Source: Lancefieldella parvula (GTDB taxonomy: Bacteria > Actinomycetota > Coriobacteriia > Coriobacteriales > Atopobiaceae). Taken from it: a stretch of 64,000 nucleotides of DNA. Location of the stretch: contig CP097092.1 of the NCBI GenBank assembly GCA_023300185.1, positions 682,001-746,000 of the forward strand, read 5' to 3'. Positions 8,708 to 17,285 of this stretch are shown here, piece by piece. The first letter of the stretch is position 1. Each line of letters begins with the position of its first letter. Under the pieces are notes generated by a model that was not told the DNA's origin, did not search any database, and saw only the letters and a list, made by a program, of their open reading frames with translations. The position numbers and the translations under genes are program-made.

Positions 8708-8849
8708 AAATGGTTCCTTTCATACCATTTACCGACAATTTCATACCGTTCGGAAGTGAGTTGTTTAAACAACTTGATACTACAAATATACTTTTCTTTG
8801 TAGACGTAAGCAAAATTGTTTTGACAGTGTGTCAAAGCATGGCTTATGA
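8708..8849 (+). promoter_or_regulatory. Promoter and candidate operators of the maltodextrin operon
   Basis: TTGACA (8821-8826) and a TTATGA/TATGAA -10 at 8844-8850 form a likely promoter ahead of the binding-protein gene. The -35 box is one half of a palindrome TTGACA-GTG-TGTCAA (8821-8835). Upstream are AAATGGT-N9-ACCATTT (8708-8730) and two direct TTTCATACC boxes 21 bases apart (8718, 8739). These are plausible GntR-family sites, but no site is proven. The rest of the 8617-8911 spacer shows nothing else. Confidence 0.5.
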
Positions 8850-8911
8850 AAATCATGAGAAGAGACGTCAACCTAGCAAAGGGTTAGGAGCGCTCTCTAA
8901 GGAGGAGTCTT

Positions 8912-10222
8912 ATGTCTGGTATCAATCGTAGGCAGTTTGTCACCTTAAGTGCGTCAGCTCTTTGCTCACTGGGTCTTGTTGCTTGTGGCGGAAATAACCC
9001 CTCAAAGCAGGGAGATTCTGATTCAGCAAAAGGCTCAGTTTATTTTCTAAACTTCAAGCCTGAGTCTGATCAGCAGTGGAAAGATCTTGCAGCTAAGTAT
9101 ACTGAGGAAACTAAGGTTCCTGTAAAGGTAGTAACTGCTGCTTCTGATACTTATGCACAGACATTCCAGTCTGAGATTAACAAGGATGCTTCTGTAGCAC
9201 CAACACTGTTCCAGACAAATGGTCCTTCTGGTCTTATTGGCGTAAAGGACTACTGCATTGACCTTAAGGGTGCCAAGATCCTGGATGAGCTCACTAATGA
9301 TGCTCTTAAGCTTCAGGAGGATGGCGTTGTCTACGGTGTTGACTACGTAGAGGAAGACTACGGCATTATCTACAACAAGAAGCTGCTTGAGAAGGCAGGT
9401 TATAAGGGAGACGATATCAAGGACTTTGCTTCCCTAAAGAAGATTGCTGAAGATATTCAGGCTCGCAAGGCAGAGCTTGGCGTAAAGGGCGCATTCACCA
9501 GCGCTGGCCTTGATTCCAGTTCTGACTGGCGCTTTACCACACACCTTGCAAACCTTCCTTTGTACTATGAGTTCAAGGATACTGGTGATCCAGAGGCTAA
9601 AGAGATCAAGGGAACCTATCTTCCTAACTACAAGCAGATTTTTGACCTCTATATCAACAACGCTACATGCAGTCCAACTGAGCTTTCTGGCAAGACTGGC
9701 GATGACGCTGTTGCAGAGTTTGTTAACGGTGAAGCAGTCTTCTACCAGAATGGTACCTGGGCATACAATGACATCAAGAAGCTTGGCGACGATGCCCTTG
9801 GTATGATTCCAATTTACATCGGCGTTAAGGGTGAAGAGAAGCAGGGTATGTGCTCTGGCGGCGAGAACTATTGGTGCGTAAGCTCCAAGGCAGACGACGC
9901 TTCCCAGAAGGCAACGCTTGACTTTATCTATTGGTGCGTAACTTCTGATACTGCTACCACTGCAATCGCTGAGGAAATGGGCTTCACCATTCCATTCAAG
10001 AACGCAAAGGCAACTAAGAATGCACTTGCAAACATTGCAGCTGAGTATGCAAAGAAGGGCAATGAGCCCGTGGCTTGGGACTTCATTTACATTCCTTCTC
10101 AGGAGTGGAAGAACAACCTCTCCAGTGCGCTTAAGGGCTATGCAGCAGGAACAGAGGGCTGGGATGCTGTTAAGTCCGCATTCGTTGATGGTTGGAAGAC
10201 TGAGAAAGAGGCTAACGCATAG
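8912..10222 (+). CDS. Sugar ABC transporter substrate-binding lipoprotein (maltodextrin type)
   Basis: A 436-residue extracellular binding lipoprotein of the family-1 solute-binding group (MalE-like). The signal peptide starts MSGINRRQFVTLSASALCSL and ends in the lipobox LGLVAC, so the mature protein is anchored at Cys25. The body has the pattern of this family, such as QTFQSEINKDASVAPTLFQTN and EAVFYQNGTWAYNDI. AAGGAGG at 8899-8905 sets the ATG. It heads an operon with two permeases, an ATPase, malQ and a glycogen phosphorylase, which points to maltose, maltodextrin or glycogen fragments as ligand. A 34-bp palindrome follows the gene and may protect its mRNA. Confidence 0.85.
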   Translation: MSGINRRQFVTLSASALCSLGLVACGGNNPSKQGDSDSAKGSVYFLNFKPESDQQWKDLAAKYTEETKVPVKVVTAASDTYAQTFQSEINKDASVAPTLFQTNGPSGLIGVKDYCIDLKGAKILDELTNDALKLQEDGVVYGVDYVEEDYGIIYNKKLLEKAGYKGDDIKDFASLKKIAEDIQARKAELGVKGAFTSAGLDSSSDWRFTTHLANLPLYYEFKDTGDPEAKEIKGTYLPNYKQIFDLYINNATCSPTELSGKTGDDAVAEFVNGEAVFYQNGTWAYNDIKKLGDDALGMIPIYIGVKGEEKQGMCSGGENYWCVSSKADDASQKATLDFIYWCVTSDTATTAIAEEMGFTIPFKNAKATKNALANIAAEYAKKGNEPVAWDFIYIPSQEWKNNLSSALKGYAAGTEGWDAVKSAFVDGWKTEKEANA

Positions 10223-10251
10223 TAGTCCTTCTAGTAATGCTTTGATTGGTG

Positions 10252-10285
10252 AGAGACGAGAAGAGAGATCTCTCTTCTCGTCTCT
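10252..10285 (+). repeat. 34-bp perfect palindrome between binding-protein and permease genes
   Basis: The arms are exact over 17 bases each with no loop (centre GAGATCTC at 10265-10272). On mRNA this is a strong intercistronic hairpin without a T-run. In other ABC operons such hairpins stabilise the upstream binding-protein transcript; that role here is inferred. Confidence 0.75.
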
Positions 10286-10305
10286 TGTTATTGGAGGGTA
10301 TCTCT

Positions 10306-11160
10306 ATGGCTAAGATGTTGAAGCGGTGGTGGCCATTATTTGTTCTGCCCACAGCGCTCTCTTTTTTGTTTGGCTTTATGATCCCGTTTGTTCAGGGATT
10401 CTATCTTTCATTTTGTAAATTTATTACCATCAGTGATGCTAAACCAGTTGGTCTAGATAACTATGTAGCAGCTTTTTCTGACCCACAGTTTGCTCATGCT
10501 TTTTGGTACACCGCATTATTTGCGCTTGTCTCAACAGTTCTTATTAACGTGTTGGCGCTTGCAATTGCACTCGCTTTAACTCGCAAGAATCTTAAGGGCA
10601 CCAATTCATTTAGGACTGTCTTTTTTATGCCAAACCTTATCGGTGGCATTGTTTTGGGTTACATCTGGAATATTTTGATTAACTGTGTGCTCTCTATTGT
10701 GGGCGAGCAGCTTCTTGCGCTTAATAGCATTGCTGGATTCTGGGGAATGATTTTCCTTACCCTTTGGCAGCAGGTTGGTTACATGATGATTATTTATATT
10801 GCCGGCCTGCAGTCTATTCCAAGTGACTATCTTGAAGCAGCGCGAGTTGATGGAGCAAATGCTTGGCAGACACTTTGGAAGGTAAAAATTCCAAACTTAA
10901 TGTCTACTATTACTATTTGTCTTTTCTTGACGGTAACAAATGGCTTTAAATTATTTGATCAGAACCTGGCACTTACTGCAGGTGAGCCTAAGCATGCAAC
11001 CGAAATGCTTGCTCTTAATATTTACAATACCTTCTACGCTCGACAGGGAGCAAAGTGGATGGGTATCGGCCAGGCTAAAGCTGTTATTTTCTGCATTCTA
11101 GTTATTTGTATTGTCATGATTCAGCTGAGAGCCACCAGGTCAAGGGAGGTGCAGCAATAA
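10306..11160 (+). CDS. Sugar ABC transporter permease, MalF type
   Basis: A 284-residue inner-membrane permease with six predicted segments. The EAA loop that docks the ATPase reads DYLEAARVDGANAWQTLWKVKIPNL near residues 175-200. ATG 10306 with TTGGAGGG just upstream is preferred to an earlier in-frame GTG at 10246. The stop abuts the next permease start (TAA then ATG at 11161). It forms the translocation pore with the following MalG-type protein. Confidence 0.88.
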   Translation: MAKMLKRWWPLFVLPTALSFLFGFMIPFVQGFYLSFCKFITISDAKPVGLDNYVAAFSDPQFAHAFWYTALFALVSTVLINVLALAIALALTRKNLKGTNSFRTVFFMPNLIGGIVLGYIWNILINCVLSIVGEQLLALNSIAGFWGMIFLTLWQQVGYMMIIYIAGLQSIPSDYLEAARVDGANAWQTLWKVKIPNLMSTITICLFLTVTNGFKLFDQNLALTAGEPKHATEMLALNIYNTFYARQGAKWMGIGQAKAVIFCILVICIVMIQLRATRSREVQQ

Positions 11161-11999
11161 TGAAGCGCGATCAAATCATTAATAAAATTCTTGCTGTATT
11201 CTTTACCGTTCTTTCTCTTGCATGGATTTATCCAATGGTTATGATCTTGATGAATTCATTCAAGGAAGAAACAACTATTACTACATCTACGGCATTTGAT
11301 TTTGTTACATCAGAGAACTCTGCAGGTTTTGCTAACTACATTGCCGCTTTAGAGAAGCAAGGTTTCTTAGCAGCCTTTGGATATTCTCTAGTAATTACCA
11401 TCACATCTGTTGCACTGATTTTGGTGTGCTGCTCAATGTGTGCATGGTTTATTGTCCGTGTAAAAAATCGCATTAGCAACATTTTGTACTACCTGTTTGT
11501 TTTCTCGATGGTAGTGCCTTTCCAGATGCTTATGTTTACGCTGTCCAATATGGCAAATACGCTTGGATTTAATACTCCTTTCAATATTTGCTTTATTTAT
11601 TTGGGCTTTGGCGCTGGTCTAGCAGTATTTATGTTTGCTGGATTTGTTAAGACCATTCCACTTGAGATTGAAGAAGCTGCAACTATTGATGGTTGCAACC
11701 CACTTCAGACGTTCTTCCATGTTGTTTTGCCTATTATGAAGCCAACGTATATTTCTGTTGGTATTCTCGAAACCATGTGGGTCTGGAATGACTATTTGCT
11801 TCCATATCTTGTACTGGATAGGACTAAATACCAAACTATTCCAATTTTGATTCAGTACTTTAGAGGTGGATATGGAAAAGTAGAGATGGGTCCAATGTTT
11901 GCCTGCATCATGATGGTTATTATCCCCATTGTCATTATGTATTTGCTGTGCCAGCGCTACATCATCAATGGTGTCATTTCTGGCGCGGTAAAAGGCTAA
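11161..11999 (+). CDS. Sugar ABC transporter permease, MalG type
   Basis: A 279-residue permease with six membrane segments. The EAA loop IPLEIEEAATIDGCNPLQTF lies near residues 160-180. ATG 11161 follows GGGAGGTG and directly abuts the stop of the MalF-type gene, so translation is probably coupled. It is the second pore half of the maltodextrin importer. Confidence 0.88.
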
Positions 12000-12047
12000 A
12001 TCTCAATGTATTGCAGCAAGCTATAGGCATTTCTGAAAGGTTTTATC

Positions 12048-13241
12048 ATGGCAGAAATCGTTTTAAAGAATATAAAAAAGATTTATCCAAATGAGAAAAA
12101 GCGCAAGTCTCTCTTTGGTAAGAAAACTGAACAGAAAAAGAGCAACCTTGAGGTAACTGAAGAGGGCGTTGTTGCTGTTCAGGATTTCAATCTCACTATT
12201 AAAGAGCACGAGTTTGTAGTTCTTGTTGGTCCTTCAGGTTGTGGAAAATCTACTACGCTGCGTATGATTGCAGGTCTAGAAGATATTTCTGCTGGTGAGC
12301 TATATATTGATGGAAAGCTTGTCAATGACGTTGCGCCAAAAGACCGAGACATCGCAATGGTCTTCCAAAGCTACGCCTTATATCCTAATATGACCGTCTA
12401 CGACAACATGGCGTTTACCCTTAAGCTTAAAAAGGTTGATCCTCAAGTCATTGACGAGAAGGTCCGTGCAGCTGCAGAAACACTGGGCATTACGCCATAT
12501 CTTGATCGTAAGCCAAAGGCTCTTTCCGGTGGTCAGCGTCAGCGTGTTGCAATTGGTCGCGCGATTGTCCGTGATCCAAAAGTCTTCTTGATGGACGAGC
12601 CACTCTCAAACCTTGATGCAAAGCTAAGAAATCAGATGCGTACAGAGATCATTAAGCTTCGTCAAAAGGTCAATGGAACTTTTGTCTATGTTACACACGA
12701 CCAAACAGAGGCTATGACCTTGGGTGATCGTATTGTCATTATGAAAGATGGCTTTGTTCAGCAAATTGGAACTCCTCAAGAAGTGTTCAATAGGCCCGCA
12801 AACCTCTTTGTTGCTGGATTTATTGGCATGCCACAAATGAATTTCTTTGACGCACATCTTATCCGCGTGGACAATGAGTTCCATGTAGAGACAGAAAGCA
12901 TGTCATTTGATATTTCTCCTGAGATGGCCAATCTGTTAGCACAGTCTTGGGTAGCTGCCCCTGCAACAGATGTTATTGTTGGCATTAGACCAGAGCAGAT
13001 TTATCTGACTGAGCCAAATGAAATTGGCGCCTTCAAGGGCAATCTTGAAGTAAGCGAGCTTATGGGTTCCACAGTTCACCTTCATGTTCATACTGATGAC
13101 GGCAACTTTGTTCTTATCGTTCCTGCAACTGAGCTTGCAAAACGAAACCTCAACATTGGCGACCAGGTATGGTTTAAATTTGAAGATAACGCCGTTCATC
13201 TCTTTGATAAGAACACGCAAGATAATCTAGTTAAGTATTAA
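12048..13241 (+). CDS. Sugar ABC transporter ATPase, MsmK/UgpC/MalK type
   Basis: A 397-residue ATPase that powers the two permeases. Walker A is GPSGCGKST (about residue 64), the Q-loop lies in FQSYALYPNM, the ABC signature is LSGGQRQR, Walker B is VFLMDEPLSNLDA and the switch is THDQTEA. The C-terminal part is the regulatory OB/TOBE domain. A basic linker of about 25 residues (KKRKSLFGKKTEQKKSN) is inserted between the first two beta strands; I recall similar inserts in MsmK-like ATPases of other anaerobes. One ATPase of this type can serve several sugar importers. Confidence 0.9.
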   Translation: MAEIVLKNIKKIYPNEKKRKSLFGKKTEQKKSNLEVTEEGVVAVQDFNLTIKEHEFVVLVGPSGCGKSTTLRMIAGLEDISAGELYIDGKLVNDVAPKDRDIAMVFQSYALYPNMTVYDNMAFTLKLKKVDPQVIDEKVRAAAETLGITPYLDRKPKALSGGQRQRVAIGRAIVRDPKVFLMDEPLSNLDAKLRNQMRTEIIKLRQKVNGTFVYVTHDQTEAMTLGDRIVIMKDGFVQQIGTPQEVFNRPANLFVAGFIGMPQMNFFDAHLIRVDNEFHVETESMSFDISPEMANLLAQSWVAAPATDVIVGIRPEQIYLTEPNEIGAFKGNLEVSELMGSTVHLHVHTDDGNFVLIVPATELAKRNLNIGDQVWFKFEDNAVHLFDKNTQDNLVKY

Positions 13242-13247
13242 AGCTTT

Positions 13248-13288
13248 GTACTGGCTTATCTTGAAAGAGATAAGCCAGTACTCTTTTT
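13248..13288 (+). terminator. Hairpin with T-tail between the ATPase gene and malQ
   Basis: Stem GTACTGGCTTATCT / AGATAAGCCAGTAC (14 bp) with a 6-base loop is followed by TCTTTTTG. It lies 6 bases after the ATPase stop and ends 15 bases before malQ. It could end the transporter message or act as a partial terminator that lowers malQ-glgP expression. Confidence 0.7.
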
Positions 13289-13303
13289 GCGAAAGAGGCA
13301 ACT

Positions 13304-14798
13304 ATGGGACGAGCAAGCGGAGTACTTTTGGCCGTTTCTTCTCTTCCAAATTCATATGGGATTGGCACGTTTGGCAAAGAAGCCTACGATTTTATCGATT
13401 TTCTCGTCAGAACTAAACAAAGGTATTGGCAGGTCTTACCTCTTACCACTACCAGTTATGGTGACTCTCCTTATCAGTCGTTTTCTGCAGCAGCAGGAAG
13501 TCCTTACTATATTGATCTAAAAGATCTTGAAAAACTTGGATATTTGAAGTCAGATGACTTTGAAGATGTTTCTTTTGGAACTAAGCAAAACTTGCATTGA
13601 TTATGGTGCGCTTTTTGTAAACCATCGTCGCTTGCTTAATCGTGCTTTTGATAGGTTTATGCAAGATATACCTGCTGATTTTGAGAAGTTCTGCCACGAT
13701 CAGGCAGAGTGGCTTGATCCTTACGCGGAGTTCATGTCTTTGAAGGAAGAGTTTGGTCATAAAGCCTACTGGGAGTGGCCAAAACAATACCAGCAAAGAA
13801 ATGAAACAACTGCACAAGAGATTAAGAAACTGCAAAAGTCAGTTTTGTATCACAAGATGACTCAGTATTTCTTCTTTACTCAATGGGCAAAGGTTAAGTC
13901 TTATGCCAATAAAAGGGGAGTACTTATAATCGGTGACCTTCCCATTTATGTCTCGCGCGATTCTGTAGAGATGTGGGCACAGCCAGAACTGTTTAAAACG
14001 GATGAGACGGGACAGCCCATTACGGTTGCGGGTACTCCTCCCGATCAATTTTCTTCTACCGGTCAATATTGGGGAAACCCCATTTATAACTGGGAGTATA
14101 TGAAAAAATCGCACTACGCATGGTGGGTTTGGCGAGTACAGACAAATCTTGAGATGTTTGATGTGCTTCGAATCGATCATTTTAGAGGCTTTGAAGCATA
14201 CTGGGAGATTCCTTACGGAGCTGCAAATGCCACAGAAGGCAAATGGACTAAAGGTCCAGATATGGAGCTGTTTGAGGAGCTAGAAAAGCAGCTTGGAAAG
14301 CTCCCCATCATTGCAGAGGACCTAGGTCTGATTACACCAGAGCTTATTGTCATGCGAGAAAAAACTGGTTTCCCTGGAATGAAAATCTTACAATACGGAT
14401 TTGACGGAAAGCATGATTCAAGAGATCTTCCTCACAACTACACTGCAAACACCATTGCATATGTAGGAACACATGACAATCCAACAGCTCGTGGTTGGTA
14501 CGAGTCACAGGCTACTGATAGAGAGCGTGAGCAGGCAGATATCTACCTGCATCGCTCAAAAGACGAGCCAATTGGTGAGGCGCTTTCTCGTGGAATCGCA
14601 GCTTCTGTGAGTGACACTTGTATTCACACCATGCAAGATCTTCTCGGCTTAGACGATTCTGCACGCATGAATATTCCAGCTACCGTTGGCGGTAACTGGT
14701 GTTGGCGTATGAAGCAAGGGGCTATCACGCGTCACACAGAAGATTTCTTAAGAACTATCACTGAGATGTACTTCAGGGTGTACAAAGAGGAGAAGTAA
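13304..14798 (+). CDS. malQ: 4-alpha-glucanotransferase (amylomaltase), frameshifted
   Basis: A GH77 disproportionating enzyme that transfers alpha-1,4-glucan segments between maltodextrins. The start, GRASGVLLAVSSLPNSYGIG, is diagnostic. The catalytic nucleophile region DVLRIDHFRGFEAYW and the later IIAEDLGLI and YVGTHDNPT motifs (acid and stabiliser) are present. The frame breaks near 13598: the upstream frame reads to KQNLH then stop, and the downstream frame resumes at IDYGALF. Dropping one base in the stretch 13580-13600 restores a 497-residue protein of normal length. The last stop overlaps the ATG of the phosphorylase by one base. With that enzyme it feeds maltodextrins into glycolysis. 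Confidence 0.85.
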
Positions 14799-17062
14799 TG
14801 AACTTAGACACCTTATCTCTTCAACAATTTGGTCAGCCACTGTCTGAAATTACTGACAGTCAGATTTTTGAATTACTGCTTCAGGTGGTTAAGAGTAAGT
14901 CAGACGCTCTACCATTTAACAATGGTAAGAAGAGGCTTTACTACATCTCTGCAGAGTTTCTGATTGGAAAACTGCTTTCAAATAACCTCATTAATCTGGG
15001 AATTTATAACGAGGTAAAAGAGCAGCTCTCCAAGGCAGGCCATTCGCTCGAAGACATCGAAGAGATTGAAGTTGAGCCTTCACTCGGTAACGGTGGTCTT
15101 GGTCGATTGGCAGCATGCTTTATCGACTCCATGTCAACACTTGGTCTGCCAGGCGATGGTGTAGGCCTTAAGTATCATTTTGGTCTTTTTCATCAGCAGT
15201 TTTTAGATAGACAGCAAACTGCCGTTCCGGATGCTTGGCTTGCTGATGATAGGTGGCTTGAAGACGAGAAGACATCATTTACCGTAGAATTTAGGGATTT
15301 CTCGGTGACATCTGAGCTCTATTCCATTGATGTTTTGGGATATGGCCGAACAAAGAAAAACAGACTTCGTTTGTTTGACCTGCAAAGTATTGACGAATCA
15401 TTAGTTTCTGATGACGCTATTGATTTTGATAAGACTGCATTAAAGAAGAATTTAACGCTCTTTTTGTATCCCGATGATTCTGATGAAGACGGTCAGCTTC
15501 TTCGTGTGTATCAACAATATTTTATGGTTTCAAATGCTGCACAGCTGATTGTTAAAGAGGCGGTTGAGCGCGGCAGTAATGTTCATGACCTCGCTGACTA
15601 TGTTGTGATCCAGATTAACGACACGCACCCCACAATGGTAATTCCAGAGCTTATTCGTATCTTGACTGAGAAATACGATATTTCGTTTGAAGAGTCTGTA
15701 GACATTGTTTCTTCATTGGTCGCGTACACAAATCATACGATTTTGGCAGAAGCTCTTGAGAAATGGCCTCTTAAATTTATCGAAGAAGTTTCTCCAAAGA
15801 TTGCTTCGATTATCAAAAAGCTTGACGAACACATCCGTAGTACCGTTGCAGATCCAAGTGTACAAGTCATCATTGATAAGAAAGTTCACATGGCTAATCT
15901 TGCCATTCATTACGGCTTTAGTATCAATGGCGTTGCAGCGCTTCATACTAAGATTTTGGAAGAGACAGAGCTCAAGCCATTCTTTGATTTGTACCCAGAG
16001 AAATTCTCTAACAAAACTAATGGAATCACTTTCCGTCGCTGGCTAATGAGTTGTAATCCCGAGCTTGCCGAGTATCTTGATGCGTTATTAGGAGATGATT
16101 GGAGAACAACCGCTCATCTCGAGGGGCTTTTAGAGTATCGCGATAACGAAGAAGTCCTCAATCAGCTGCAGGAAATAAAGCAAGCAGCAAAAGATCGAAT
16201 GGTCAAATTTTTGCTGGACAATCAAGATGCAAAAGTTAATGCCGACTCCATTATTGATGTCCAGGTGAAGCGTTTCCACGAATATAAGCGTCAGCAAATG
16301 CTATTGCTTTATTTGATTTGGAAATATTTTGATATTAAGTCCGGACACCTTCCAAAGCATCCTATTACTGTCATTTTTGGTGGTAAGGCTGCACCAGCAT
16401 ACGTGGCTGCTCAAGATATCATTCATGCAATTCTTGTTCTCTCATCTTTGATTGCAAACGATGCAGATGTTTCACCATATCTTCAGGTGATAATGATCGA
16501 GAATTACAACGTTACTGCCGCTGAGCACGTTATTCCAGCAGCAGATATCTCTGAGCAGATTTCACTGGCTTCCAAGGAGGCTTCTGGAACTTCCAACATG
16601 AAGTTCATGCTTAACGGCGCTGTTACCGTTTGCACAGTTGATGGTGCAAATGTAGAAATTGCCGACTTGGTAGGCAAGGAGAATATCTACACGTTTGGTG
16701 CTTCAAGTGATGAGGTTGTAAGCCTTTATGAGCACAAAGGTTACAAAGCAAAAGAGTTTTATAAGAAGCCCCAGATTAAACCACTCGTTGATTTCTTAAT
16801 TAGCCCAGAGTTTATTTCTCTTGGTAATGAGGAGCGCCTGGAGCGTCTTCATAAAAACTTGTGCTCAAAAGACTGGTTTATGACACTGCTTGATTTGGAA
16901 GCATACATTTCAACAAAAGAGCACGTGTTCGATGATTATGAGGATAGGAGAGCGTGGCTCCAGAAGTCCCTTGCAAATATTGCCATGGCAGGAACGTTCT
17001 CATCTGATAGAACTATTGCCGAATATAACAATGAGATTTGGCACCTTACTCCTGACAAGTAA
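14798..17062 (+). CDS. glgP: Glycogen/maltodextrin phosphorylase
   Basis: A 754-residue GT35 phosphorylase that releases glucose-1-phosphate from alpha-1,4-glucans using PLP. Visible motifs are ISAEFLIGKLLSNNLINLG, VEPSLGNGGLGRLAACFIDS and DTHPTM. The PLP-lysine region is EASGTSNMKFMLNGAVTV, with K near residue 606. It overlaps malQ by one base and is the last gene of the maltodextrin operon. The length suits the short bacterial MalP/GlgP branch. Maltodextrin or glycogen preference cannot be read from sequence. Confidence 0.92.
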   Translation: MNLDTLSLQQFGQPLSEITDSQIFELLLQVVKSKSDALPFNNGKKRLYYISAEFLIGKLLSNNLINLGIYNEVKEQLSKAGHSLEDIEEIEVEPSLGNGGLGRLAACFIDSMSTLGLPGDGVGLKYHFGLFHQQFLDRQQTAVPDAWLADDRWLEDEKTSFTVEFRDFSVTSELYSIDVLGYGRTKKNRLRLFDLQSIDESLVSDDAIDFDKTALKKNLTLFLYPDDSDEDGQLLRVYQQYFMVSNAAQLIVKEAVERGSNVHDLADYVVIQINDTHPTMVIPELIRILTEKYDISFEESVDIVSSLVAYTNHTILAEALEKWPLKFIEEVSPKIASIIKKLDEHIRSTVADPSVQVIIDKKVHMANLAIHYGFSINGVAALHTKILEETELKPFFDLYPEKFSNKTNGITFRRWLMSCNPELAEYLDALLGDDWRTTAHLEGLLEYRDNEEVLNQLQEIKQAAKDRMVKFLLDNQDAKVNADSIIDVQVKRFHEYKRQQMLLLYLIWKYFDIKSGHLPKHPITVIFGGKAAPAYVAAQDIIHAILVLSSLIANDADVSPYLQVIMIENYNVTAAEHVIPAADISEQISLASKEASGTSNMKFMLNGAVTVCTVDGANVEIADLVGKENIYTFGASSDEVVSLYEHKGYKAKEFYKKPQIKPLVDFLISPEFISLGNEERLERLHKNLCSKDWFMTLLDLEAYISTKEHVFDDYEDRRAWLQKSLANIAMAGTFSSDRTIAEYNNEIWHLTPDK

Positions 17063-17127
17063 AGACACGCAGTACAAACCAGCAAATCAGTTGTTTTAAC
17101 CAGTGGCTGTTAAACAAGCATTTTAAA

Positions 17128-17160
17128 CAAGCGGTCTAGACCAGTAGTCTAGGCCGCTTG
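17128..17160 (+). terminator. Hairpin after glgP
   Basis: CAAGCGG-T-CTAGAC / GTCTAG-G-CCGCTTG around a 5-base loop lies 66 bases after the operon's last stop. There is no U-run, so it may be a factor-assisted terminator or a 3' stabiliser. Confidence 0.5.
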
Positions 17161-17285
17161 AATGTGTTCCTCTAGCGATTTAATGAACGAAAATATCATC
17201 TGTTTTGGTCTCATCTGCATAAATGACAAGAAATGAGCTATGGTATATACATAAATATTCACCCTTCACGCTGAAAGAAGGATGT

